DNA of 64,000 nucleotides from Flavobacteriales bacterium (GTDB taxonomy: Bacteria > Bacteroidota > Bacteroidia > Flavobacteriales_F > PHOS-HE28). Positions 31,469 to 39,250 of this stretch are shown here, in pieces (the stretch's first letter is position 1; every line of letters begins with the position of its first letter). Under the pieces are notes generated by a model. The model ran no database searches and was not told the origin of the DNA. It saw nothing but the letters and a program-made list of their open reading frames with translations. The position numbers were made by a program, and so were the translations under genes. Where the stretch lies: the NCBI GenBank assembly GCA_020635695.1, contig JACJZH010000004.1, positions 334,527-398,526 on the forward strand. The letters are read 5' to 3'.

Positions 31469-32770
31469 ATGTCCCTTGTTCTCCAGGTACCTTCCGGCAT
31501 CAGCGATGCTGGCCTCCAGCTCGAGGCCTGGGTGGACGATGTGCTGGGCCGCGCCGCCGACACGGGCTCGCTGCTGCATGAGAGCATCCTGCTCGGGATC
31601 GTACTGCTGGTCGGCCTGGGCGTCTGGTGGGCGCTGAGGCTCTTCCTGATCAAGGTGCTCTACCCGCTGATCGTGCACAGCCACACGAAGTGGGATGATG
31701 CGCTGATCGAGAAGCGCTTCTTCCGCAAGCTCACCAAGTTGGCTCCGATGCTCCTGGTGTACCTGATGCTCCCGGCCATCCTGCACCGGCACCCGGGCAC
31801 GCTGGACATCCTCCTGACGGCCTTCTCCGTGCTGATCGTGCTCACCGTGCTGCAGGCCTTCTTCGCCGCGATGAACGCCACGCGCGACGTGTTCTCCAAG
31901 CTGGAGAAGTATCGCGACAAGCCGGTGGCCAGCTACACGCAGCTGGCCAAGATCATCGGTGCGATCATCGCCGGGGTCATCGTGATCTCCCTGGTCTTCG
32001 ACCGGAACCCGATCTACATCTTCAGCGCCATGGGCGCGGCCAGCGCGGTGCTGCTGCTCATCTTCAAGGATTCCATCCTGGGCTTCGTGGCCAGCGTTCA
32101 GCTGAGCGTGAACGACATGGTGCACGTGGGCGACTGGGTGCAGCTGGACAAGTACGGTGCTGATGGGGAGGTGGAGGAGATCACCCTCACCACCATCAAG
32201 GTGCACAACTGGGACAAGACCTTCACCACGGTGCCCACCTATGCCTTCATCTCCGATGCGGTGAAGAACTGGCGGGGCATGGAGGAGAGCGGTGGGCGCA
32301 GGATCAAGCGGGCGCTCTTCATCAAGGCGGGCAGCATCCGCTTCTGCACGGAGGAGGACCTGCAACGCTACGAGCGCTACGACCTCGCGCGCGACTATGT
32401 GAAGGGCACGCAGGACGAAGTGGCCCGCTTCAACGCCGACCGGGGTGTGGACACCAGCCTTCCGATCAACGGGCGCAACCAGACCAACGTGGGCATCTTC
32501 CGCGCCTATGCCTTGGCCTACCTGAAGCAGGAGGACCGGATCAACCAGGACATGACGCTGATGGTGCGCCAGCTGGACCCCACTCCCCAGGGGCTTCCGT
32601 TGGAGGTCTACTGCTTCAGTGCCGACAAGAGCTGGGTGAACTTCGAGATGCTGGCCTCCGACATCTTCGACCACCTGCTGGCCGCCGCGCCCTGGTTCGA
32701 CCTGGAGGTGTTCCAGAGCCCCACGGGATCGGACATCACCGCCGCGGTGAAAGCGGCCGCCGGAACGTGA
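31469..32770 (+). CDS. MscS-family mechanosensitive channel (YbdG-like)
   Basis: A 433-residue membrane protein with about five N-terminal helices, then the pore-lining and beta-domain region: MGAASAVLLLIFKDSILGFV, SVNDMVHVGDWVQLDKYGADG, EEITLTTIKVHNWD and TVPTYAFISDAVKNWRGM. The long C-terminal domain with an insertion resembles YbdG rather than short MscS. The role is release of solutes on hypo-osmotic shock. A bidirectional hairpin follows the stop. Confidence 0.93.
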   Translation: MSLVLQVPSGISDAGLQLEAWVDDVLGRAADTGSLLHESILLGIVLLVGLGVWWALRLFLIKVLYPLIVHSHTKWDDALIEKRFFRKLTKLAPMLLVYLMLPAILHRHPGTLDILLTAFSVLIVLTVLQAFFAAMNATRDVFSKLEKYRDKPVASYTQLAKIIGAIIAGVIVISLVFDRNPIYIFSAMGAASAVLLLIFKDSILGFVASVQLSVNDMVHVGDWVQLDKYGADGEVEEITLTTIKVHNWDKTFTTVPTYAFISDAVKNWRGMEESGGRRIKRALFIKAGSIRFCTEEDLQRYERYDLARDYVKGTQDEVARFNADRGVDTSLPINGRNQTNVGIFRAYALAYLKQEDRINQDMTLMVRQLDPTPQGLPLEVYCFSADKSWVNFEMLASDIFDHLLAAAPWFDLEVFQSPTGSDITAAVKAAAGT

Positions 32771-32798
32771 GAAGGCCCGCACAGCGGCGGGCCTTCTC
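32769..32798. terminator. Bidirectional terminator between MscS and T9SS-cargo genes
   Basis: A perfect inverted repeat with 12-bp arms (32769-32780 and 32787-32798, GAGAAGGCCCGC) and a 6-nt loop, starting at the MscS stop codon and placed between convergent genes. Confidence 0.85.
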
Positions 32799-32816
32799 GT
32801 TCAGGGCACGTTCCGT

Positions 32817-33800
32817 TCAGCGGATGATGAGGCGCTTGGTACCGGTCTCGCCGGCCTCGTTCCGGATGCGCAACACATAGAGACCGGCAGGCTGGCCGGC
32901 GATGTCCACCACGTCGCGGTGCACACCGGGCGCGCGTTGGCCCAGCTCCTGCACCTGCACCGTGCGGCCGGTGGCATCCACCAGTTCCAGGGTGAGGCGT
33001 CCGGATGCCCCGTACACCACTTCGATGCGGTCGCTGGCCGGATTGGGGAACACATCGATGCCGATGTCCTGCGTCAGGGCCTCCGCGATGCCCACGGCGC
33101 TGCCGTCCAGCCACTGCGTGCGCTGGTCGTTCACCGTGATCAGCGTGGTGATCGTGTAGTCACCGATCTGCACCAGCGGTGCATGCAGTCCGGGCTTGTA
33201 GAAGAAGTCGGTGATGAAGTCGTAGTCGATGTTGACGATGGTCTGATCGGTATAGTCCTCCACCAGCCTTACGCGCAGCACATTGTTCACCGTGCCGAAG
33301 GGCATGACCACCGACCCGAAGCCGTCGGCGTTGCCGGTGACCGACCCGGACCTGTTCACCGGAAAGCCGGAGCTCGAGAAGCTGGCGGCCAGGTTGTCGC
33401 TCCAGGTGGTGCCAAAGCTGCAGGGCACCTGAAGCCATTGCTCCGGATCCTGGTAGGGCACGAGGATCCCGTCAGCGTCCACGCCCAGCAGGAGCATGTC
33501 CGTTCCGGAGGTCTGGAAATAGGTGTAGCTGTTGTCCTGGTACTGGGCCACGGTGGCCCCGGGGAAGCTCGCGGCCATGGGCGTACCGGCCGGGTCCACG
33601 AACTGGATGGTCTCGGAGCTGTCGGCGGACAAGGTGCTGAAGTCCCAGGTCATGTTGGAACCGCCGGAGGTGGCCACGTAGGGCCCGTAGTTGATCAGGA
33701 ACTGGTCGCCCGGCACGGGCATGTCCGCCTGGGTCATCGTCTGGGCCGACAGACCCAAGGGGATCAGTGCTGAGATCGAAAGTGCGTACAGAGGCTTCAT
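32817..33800 (-). CDS. Secreted protein with T9SS type A sorting domain
   Basis: 327 residues. A signal peptide (MKPLYALSISALIPLGLSA) is followed by a beta-rich domain of unknown type (about 20-240). The C-terminal T9SS sorting domain starts near IDVFPNPASDRIEV, continues VDATGRTV and ends AGLYVLRIRNEAGETGTKRLIIR. Export would be through the Por/T9SS machinery with cleavage or anchoring at the surface. No enzymatic motif is visible in the mature part. Confidence 0.85.
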   Translation of the reverse strand: MKPLYALSISALIPLGLSAQTMTQADMPVPGDQFLINYGPYVATSGGSNMTWDFSTLSADSSETIQFVDPAGTPMAASFPGATVAQYQDNSYTYFQTSGTDMLLLGVDADGILVPYQDPEQWLQVPCSFGTTWSDNLAASFSSSGFPVNRSGSVTGNADGFGSVVMPFGTVNNVLRVRLVEDYTDQTIVNIDYDFITDFFYKPGLHAPLVQIGDYTITTLITVNDQRTQWLDGSAVGIAEALTQDIGIDVFPNPASDRIEVVYGASGRLTLELVDATGRTVQVQELGQRAPGVHRDVVDIAGQPAGLYVLRIRNEAGETGTKRLIIR

Positions 33801-33879
33801 GGAAGGAAGGGTTTGAATGAAGCCGCAAACAACTCCGGAACGCAGGGCCGGGCCATGGGGCGTTCTCCGTGATCGCCTA

Positions 33880-33891
33880 CGGTGATCACCG
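33880..33891 (+). promoter_or_regulatory. 12-bp palindrome CGGTGATCACCG in a divergent intergenic region
   Basis: A perfect palindrome flanked by two more GTGATC copies (about 33869 and 33891), between the divergent T9SS-cargo (33800) and thioredoxin-like (33924) genes. It is a candidate operator. A weak -7-like GATCTTTG follows at 33911-33918. Confidence 0.35.
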
Positions 33892-33923
33892 TGATCCGAT
33901 CGCCGGGTGCGATCTTTGCGGCC

Positions 33924-34499
33924 ATGGTCCTCACCGCCACGCGTCCGATGCCCCTGGGAGGGGAAGCCCCCCCGTTCGAATTGCCGGAACCCTTGACCGG
34001 AGGCACCACAGGGCTCTCCGCGGTGCGCGGTGAACAAGGCACGGTCGTGCTCTTCATCTGCAACCACTGCCCCTACGTGCTGCATGTGATCGACCAACTG
34101 GTTGATGTGGCCGGCGACTACGGTCCCCGCGGCATCGGCTTCGTGGCCATCAGTTCCAACAGCGTGGACAGCCACCCCCAGGACGGCCCGGAGCACATGG
34201 CGGTCTTCGCCACCGAGCACGGCCTCCCCTTCCCCTACCTGTACGACGAGGACCAGTCGGTCGCCCGGGCGTACGATGCGGCCTGCACGCCGGACATCTT
34301 CGTGTACGACCGCGAGCTCCGTTCCGTGTACCGCGGGCGGTTGGACGGCTCCCGGCCGGGCAATGACGTGCCCGTGGACGGCCGCGACCTGCGTGCCGCC
34401 CTGGAGGCGCTCCTGAACGGGGCTGCGATGCCGTCGCCCCAACTGCCCTCCATGGGCTGCAACATCAAATGGAAGCCCGGCAACGAGCCGGCGCAGTGA
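33924..34499 (+). CDS. Thioredoxin-fold peroxiredoxin-like protein
   Basis: 191 residues, cytoplasmic. The thioredoxin-like fold of the AhpC/TSA-redoxin group carries a CxxC (FICNHCPYV) where thioredoxin has its active site, followed by GFVAISSNSVDSHPQDGPEHM and ACTPDIFVYD, the cis-Pro loop. Members reduce peroxides or disulfides; the substrate is not known. ATG 33924 fits the family N-terminus; the open frame extends further upstream. The nitroreductase starts 1 bp after its stop. Confidence 0.87.
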   Translation: MVLTATRPMPLGGEAPPFELPEPLTGGTTGLSAVRGEQGTVVLFICNHCPYVLHVIDQLVDVAGDYGPRGIGFVAISSNSVDSHPQDGPEHMAVFATEHGLPFPYLYDEDQSVARAYDAACTPDIFVYDRELRSVYRGRLDGSRPGNDVPVDGRDLRAALEALLNGAAMPSPQLPSMGCNIKWKPGNEPAQ

Positions 34500-34500
34500 C

Positions 34501-35088
34501 ATGAAGTTCAGCGTCAGCGAGATCACCGACCTGGTGCGGCAGCGCCGCACCATCTATCCGAAGGACTACACGGACCGGCTCGTGCACCGCGAGATCGTGG
34601 AACGGGTGCTGGGCAACGGCACCTGGGCGCCCACGCACGGCATGACCCAGCCGTGGCGGTTCAAGGTGTTCATGGGCGATGCCCGGGAGCGTCTCTCCAC
34701 CTTCCTCGGAGAGGCCTACCGCCAGAACACCCCGCCGGACAAGTTCCTGCAACGGAAGTTCGACAACCTGACCCGGCGCCCGCTGCAGAGCACCGTGGTG
34801 GTGGCCGTGTGCATGGCGCACGACCCGCAGGGCAAGATCAGTGAACAGGACGACCTGCTGGCCATGGGGTGCGCCGTGCAGAACATGCACCTGACCTGCG
34901 CCGCCTACGGACTCGGTGGTTTCTGGGCCACCGGGGCCATCCTGCTGGGCGGGGCCATGCACCAGTTCCTGCAGCTCGGCGAGAACGAGCGTCCCATGGG
35001 ACTGTTCTTCATGGGCTATCCCGCCGTGGAATGGCCGAAGGGCTACCGCAAGCCCCTGGACCAGGTCGTGAGCTGGTTGGACTCCTGA
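34501..35088 (+). CDS. Nitroreductase-family FMN oxidoreductase
   Basis: A 195-residue flavoprotein. The N-terminal VRQRRTIYPKDY corresponds to the FMN-phosphate-binding RRSxR region, with WAPTHGMTQPWRFKVF and GLGGFWATGA as further FMN-contact segments. It reduces quinones, nitro compounds or related acceptors with NAD(P)H; the physiological substrate is unknown. It is tightly packed between the thioredoxin-like and DUF2007-like genes, pointing to a redox operon. Confidence 0.9.
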   Translation: MKFSVSEITDLVRQRRTIYPKDYTDRLVHREIVERVLGNGTWAPTHGMTQPWRFKVFMGDARERLSTFLGEAYRQNTPPDKFLQRKFDNLTRRPLQSTVVVAVCMAHDPQGKISEQDDLLAMGCAVQNMHLTCAAYGLGGFWATGAILLGGAMHQFLQLGENERPMGLFFMGYPAVEWPKGYRKPLDQVVSWLDS

Positions 35089-35089
35089 C

Positions 35090-35413
35090 ATGTCCCTGAT
35101 CGACATCACCAACTGGGGCGACCACCCGACCGAACCCGGGTGGCTGGTGTTCCGGTACGGGGATGTGGAGAGGGCCCTGGCCATGCGCAGGGCGTTGGAG
35201 GCCGAGGGCATCCCGCACGAAGTGGACGAGGAAGGCCCGCCCTGGCTGATCGGCGTGCGGAAGAAGTACCGCGAACGGGCAGAGCTGCTCAACTACCGGG
35301 CACTGGGTGGCGATCGGCCGCGGTTCATCGCGGACCGTGCGCTGCGGTGGCTGGTGCTGGGCCTGGTGGGGGCGGTGCTGCTGCTCGCCCTGGCCGGCAT
35401 GCTGCTGGGCTAG
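35090..35413 (+). CDS. DUF2007-like protein with C-terminal membrane helix
   Basis: 107 residues. The N-terminal ferredoxin-like part (LVFRYGDVERALAMRRALEAEGIPHEV) resembles the putative signal-transducing DUF2007 domain, and the C-terminus is a single membrane helix. It starts 1 bp after the nitroreductase stop, so it is the last gene of that operon. The function is unknown. Confidence 0.6.
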   Translation: MSLIDITNWGDHPTEPGWLVFRYGDVERALAMRRALEAEGIPHEVDEEGPPWLIGVRKKYRERAELLNYRALGGDRPRFIADRALRWLVLGLVGAVLLLALAGMLLG

Positions 35414-35441
35414 GCGGGGCTTGGACTTTCAGCGGGCGGGG

Positions 35442-35449
35442 GTATCTTC
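35442..35449 (+). promoter_or_regulatory. -7 promoter box (TATCTTCC) of the M23 peptidase gene
   Basis: Plus-strand box about 57 nt before ATG 35507. Confidence 0.35.
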
Positions 35450-35506
35450 CGCGCTTCCTTTTCCGTAGAACGGGCATTGACCTTCGTGAAAACGACCCTG
35501 CAAGGA

Positions 35507-36643
35507 ATGATCGCGAACGTCGGACGGCTGGCCTGGTGCCTGCTGGTCCCGTTCGTTCCCGTGTCCCCCTGCCTGGCGCATGACCCGCCGGGTGGTGGCG
35601 GCGTGGACACCGTCTCCGCGGTGGTGATGTACGGCGACGAGACCCTGCTGGAAGGTGGTGTGGCCCTGAGCGACGACCGGCTCGCGGAACTGCTCGATTC
35701 GCTCTGCTCCGTGCCCGATGCCCCCGCCGACCTGGTGCGGGACCTGCGGCTCTTTCAGCGCATCCGCAGCATGGACGAGGAGCACATGGTGCTGTTGATC
35801 GACTCGCTGTTCGAACTGGACACGGTGCCCTATGCCCTGATCAACGAGATCAACCTGTACGCGAGCGAACTGCCTTCCCAGCGGGAGGTGGACGGGGGTG
35901 GCCTGCTGGACTGGCACGACGGCGCTGACACACCCATGGGATCCCTTTACGGAGCTTGGAACACCACCAACCCGAACGCCTACGGGCCGGCACCCGACCC
36001 GAACGACAGCCTGCTCCTGCTGAAGCTCACCGACCCGGACTGGGCCTGCGGCTTCTCCATGCCCATCGAAGGCATCGTCACCTCGCGCTTCGGCTGGCGG
36101 GACGGACGGAACCACAACGGGGTGGACATCGACCTGGAGGTCTGGGACCCGGTGCGTTCGATGTTCCCCGGCGTGGTGCGTTTCTCCGGCTACTACGGGA
36201 GCTTCGGCCGGCTGGTGGTGGTACGCCACCACAACGGACTGGAGAGCTTCTATGCCCACCTGCACCGTTTCAAGGTGAACGTGGGGGACGTGGTGGAGGC
36301 CGGCCAGGTGGTGGGCCTCGGTGGAAGTTCCGGGCGCAGTTCGGGCAGCCACCTGCATTTCGAGCTCCGCTTCAAGGGCGTGCCGATCGATCCGGGACGT
36401 GTCATCGACCTTTCCTCGGGCCAGCTGCAGGCGGACACACTTGTGCTGAAACGGACGCGTTGGAGCTATGCGGCGTATCCGCGCGGCACCCGCTTCCACA
36501 CGGTGGAAAAAGGTGAGCATCTTTACGCGATCGCCGAACGCTATGGCACCAGCATCCACAAGCTGTGCGAACTGAACGGCATATCGCGGCGCTCCATCCT
36601 GCGGGTGGGGCAGCAGCTGCTCGTGGCCGAGGCCGGTCCCTGA
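35507..36643 (+). CDS. M23 (LytM) metallopeptidase with C-terminal LysM domain
   Basis: A 378-residue envelope protein. Signal peptide at 1-27. The LytM domain has the zinc ligands in RNHNGVDID (HxxxD) and SHLHFELR (HxH). The LysM domain at the end (HTVEKGEHLYAIAERYGTS ... LRVGQQLLV) binds peptidoglycan. It should cut peptide cross-links in the cell wall. ATG 35507 is preferred to a TTG at 35477. The next gene overlaps its 3' end. Confidence 0.92.
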   Translation: MIANVGRLAWCLLVPFVPVSPCLAHDPPGGGGVDTVSAVVMYGDETLLEGGVALSDDRLAELLDSLCSVPDAPADLVRDLRLFQRIRSMDEEHMVLLIDSLFELDTVPYALINEINLYASELPSQREVDGGGLLDWHDGADTPMGSLYGAWNTTNPNAYGPAPDPNDSLLLLKLTDPDWACGFSMPIEGIVTSRFGWRDGRNHNGVDIDLEVWDPVRSMFPGVVRFSGYYGSFGRLVVVRHHNGLESFYAHLHRFKVNVGDVVEAGQVVGLGGSSGRSSGSHLHFELRFKGVPIDPGRVIDLSSGQLQADTLVLKRTRWSYAAYPRGTRFHTVEKGEHLYAIAERYGTSIHKLCELNGISRRSILRVGQQLLVAEAGP

Positions 36644-37371
36644 CCGCCTGGGCGAACGCCCTCTTCCTGCTCGCGCTGCTTCCGGCCTCCCTGGCCGCCC
36701 AGGTGGGTGTCACCACCTTCGGCCTGCAGGTGAAACCGGTCCTGCCCCTGGAGTTCTTCGACCCGCTCACCGTGACCGAACGGGAGCATGTGCAGGGCAG
36801 CATCGAACTCACCGGCGGCGTGGCCTTCGGCATGCTCATCCGCCATGGCATCACCCGTTCCATCTCCCTGGAAACGGGCATCGCGCAGATCCAGCGCCGG
36901 TATGACATCGGGATCATCAACGACACCAACGGCTATGCGGGCTCCGGCAGCATGCGCTGGGTGGGCTACGAGGTACCCGTCACGGCCCTGGTGTTCATCC
37001 GGTTGGGCGAACGCACCTGGATGAACACCGCCCTCGGACTGTCCGTGGACATGTATCCTGGCGACGCGGTGAAGGAGTTGGAGCGCGGCCGCGCCTACAT
37101 GTTCCGCAACAACTGGGCGCAACTGGGCGTGCTGGGGAACCTCGGGGTGGAGTACCGCACGGAGAAGAGCGGCATCTTCTACCTGGGCGCCACCTTCCGC
37201 CGGCCCTTCGGGAACATGAGCACGGTGGACCTGACCTACTACGGGGAGAACTTCTTCCCCTACACCATGCGCACCGAACTGCAGGGCAGCTACCTGACCG
37301 TGGACATACGGTACTTCTTCCACGAGGAGGCGGACAAGGACCGCGTCCGTCGGGAGCGCCGGCGGCAGTAA
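36565..37371 (+). CDS. Outer-membrane beta-barrel-like protein
   Basis: A beta-rich secreted protein with alternating hydrophobic strands (GIFYLGATFRRPF; GSYLTVDIRYFFHEE) and a signal-peptide-like segment NALFLLALLPASLAAQ. The only standard start is GTG 36565, which puts about 30 mostly Arg/Ala residues before the signal and overlaps the M23 gene by 79 bp. A CTG at 36640 overlapping the M23 stop (CTGA) would start the protein exactly at the signal peptide. Barrel assembly and function are inferred. Confidence 0.72.
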   Translation: MRTERHIAALHPAGGAAAARGRGRSLTAWANALFLLALLPASLAAQVGVTTFGLQVKPVLPLEFFDPLTVTEREHVQGSIELTGGVAFGMLIRHGITRSISLETGIAQIQRRYDIGIINDTNGYAGSGSMRWVGYEVPVTALVFIRLGERTWMNTALGLSVDMYPGDAVKELERGRAYMFRNNWAQLGVLGNLGVEYRTEKSGIFYLGATFRRPFGNMSTVDLTYYGENFFPYTMRTELQGSYLTVDIRYFFHEEADKDRVRRERRRQ

Positions 37372-37375
37372 GCCG

Positions 37376-39142
37376 TCAGTGCTTCACCACGCGCTGCACC
37401 GAGCGGCCCGTAGCGCTCTCCGCCACCACCAGGTAATTGCCCGGGGCCAGCGCCGACAGGTCCGCGAACACCCGGCGGTCGGCATGCAGCGGCCCTGCGT
37501 GCAGGGCCATCACGTCGCGGCCCAAGGCATCGGTCAGGCGCACACGCAGCACGGTGCCCGGTTCCGAGGCCAGCTGCACCACCAGGAGCGAGGAGGTCGG
37601 ATTGGGGAACACCTCCGCGATCCGCGGCCCATCCGCGTCGTCGACACCCGTGTTGATGTCCAGCACCCGGAACCGCCACCAGCCGTCGGGTGCGACGATC
37701 GGGCGCACCTGCACCTTGCCGCTGTTGGCCTCGCCCTCCACGTAGTAGAAGACCTCGGTGCCGGCGGGCTGGGCCGGGATGTCGGCCGCCCACATCCCAT
37801 TGCCCACATCGGTCATGGCCAGCGCCGTGAAGCCCTGGGCCGTGTCCGTGGTCCAGTGCAGTTGCGCCTGGGCGATGCCGGAACGATGGCGCACGTAGGC
37901 CTCCACCGTGTATCCGTTCTGCGTGTCGTAGGTGTCCCGCAACCGCTGGTGACGGATCAGCAGGGGATCCTCCACCCCGATGCACTTCGTGATGCAGTGG
38001 ATGGCACCGCTGGCACTGATGATGTTCTGGCCGTTATCGTCGCAGTCGATCCCGATCACCCGGTATCCCGGCAGGGACTCACGCAGGATGCGCAACCCCG
38101 TGGTGTCGTACTCCTCCCGGTAGGTGGGCACCAGCACGGTACCGTTGATGAAGAGGTTGTTCGCATAGGTGCGGTAATACCCCTGGGGGGGATATGCCCC
38201 ACCGGTGCTGGGCGGCATCGGGATCCGGACCAGTTCGTACGGAGTACCGTAGGTGCTGTTGTAATTGCTCGCGATGAACTGAAGGTTCTGCTCCAACTGC
38301 GGACCATCGGAAACGCCCACGGGAAATTCGCCCACCAGGAGGGTCTCCTCGTCCAGCAGCTTCATGTGCATGTCGATGTGATGGATCCCGTCGTAGGGCA
38401 GGGTGCTCATGCGCACATAGCGTTCGATGCCCATGAACCACTTCATCATCGAATCCACTTCCGCAGGTGTACGGACGGTCTGGTTGAACTGGCCCGAGGG
38501 TCCGTTCTCCTCCACGACCAGTTCACTGCTGAACGCCGTGCCGGCACCGTCGCTCATGAAATTCCCTCCCGTGTGCACCAGATCGTATGGCGCCTGGGTG
38601 GTGCTGAACATGGGGATGCCCAGGTAACTGGAGATGGCATCGGGCAGGGCATCGTCGTCGGGACGCGGCCGGTTGTAGATCCAATCCAGCAGCACCAGGG
38701 AGTCCACCTCGTTCCGGTACATGGTCTCCATGCCATAATCCCGCACCCAGATGCTGTTGAAGTCCTCCTGCAGGAAGGTGACGTCGCTGAGGTCCGCGAT
38801 GGGGCCGCCGAAGCTGCTGTTCTGCAGGTAGGCCGTCACCGCGGCCGGATCATCGCAGGCGATGATGACCGGGCATTCATCGAGGGCATACCGCACGATC
38901 TGTTTCAGGATCCCGGTGTAGCTGGTCCAGGTGATCACCAGCGCCTGCACCTCCTCCCACTCGGCCATGGTGCGCACGGGATAGGTCGGCGGTGTGTTGA
39001 TGCCCCTGGCTGCGGAAGCCCGGCTGTCCCGATAGGCGGGGATCAGTGCGTGCTCGTGCGGGGCCAGTGCGTGGGGAAGACCCTGCTGGGCGGAGACCAT
39101 GGAACCGAGCAGGATGGAGAGGAGCGAAAGAGACTTGCGCAT
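37376..39142 (-). CDS. Secreted peptidylarginine/agmatine deiminase-family protein with T9SS domain
   Basis: 588 residues: signal peptide, deiminase domain (about 50-400), a beta-domain and a C-terminal T9SS sorting domain (VFPNPTSSLLVVQL ... GNYLVVAESATGRSVQRVVKH). Residues matching the catalytic set of Porphyromonas PPAD are visible: Asp135 (WVRDYGM), His255 and Asp257 (HHIDMHMK), Asn329 (TYANNLF) and Cys383 (SGAIHCITK). An Arg-x-Arg in YNRPRPDDD recalls the pair that holds a substrate C-terminus in PPAD. It probably deiminates arginine residues or free guanidines outside the cell. ATG 39142 begins the signal peptide. Confidence 0.88.
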   Translation of the reverse strand: MRKSLSLLSILLGSMVSAQQGLPHALAPHEHALIPAYRDSRASAARGINTPPTYPVRTMAEWEEVQALVITWTSYTGILKQIVRYALDECPVIIACDDPAAVTAYLQNSSFGGPIADLSDVTFLQEDFNSIWVRDYGMETMYRNEVDSLVLLDWIYNRPRPDDDALPDAISSYLGIPMFSTTQAPYDLVHTGGNFMSDGAGTAFSSELVVEENGPSGQFNQTVRTPAEVDSMMKWFMGIERYVRMSTLPYDGIHHIDMHMKLLDEETLLVGEFPVGVSDGPQLEQNLQFIASNYNSTYGTPYELVRIPMPPSTGGAYPPQGYYRTYANNLFINGTVLVPTYREEYDTTGLRILRESLPGYRVIGIDCDDNGQNIISASGAIHCITKCIGVEDPLLIRHQRLRDTYDTQNGYTVEAYVRHRSGIAQAQLHWTTDTAQGFTALAMTDVGNGMWAADIPAQPAGTEVFYYVEGEANSGKVQVRPIVAPDGWWRFRVLDINTGVDDADGPRIAEVFPNPTSSLLVVQLASEPGTVLRVRLTDALGRDVMALHAGPLHADRRVFADLSALAPGNYLVVAESATGRSVQRVVKH

Positions 39143-39250
39143 GACCGTGGATTGAGGTCGCAAAATAGTCCATCACCCACGGGAGGGTGGCGCCACATCC
39201 TGCCTGTTCTTGTGGTCCTGCTCGGAACAAGTACGCCCGGCCGGTACCGC

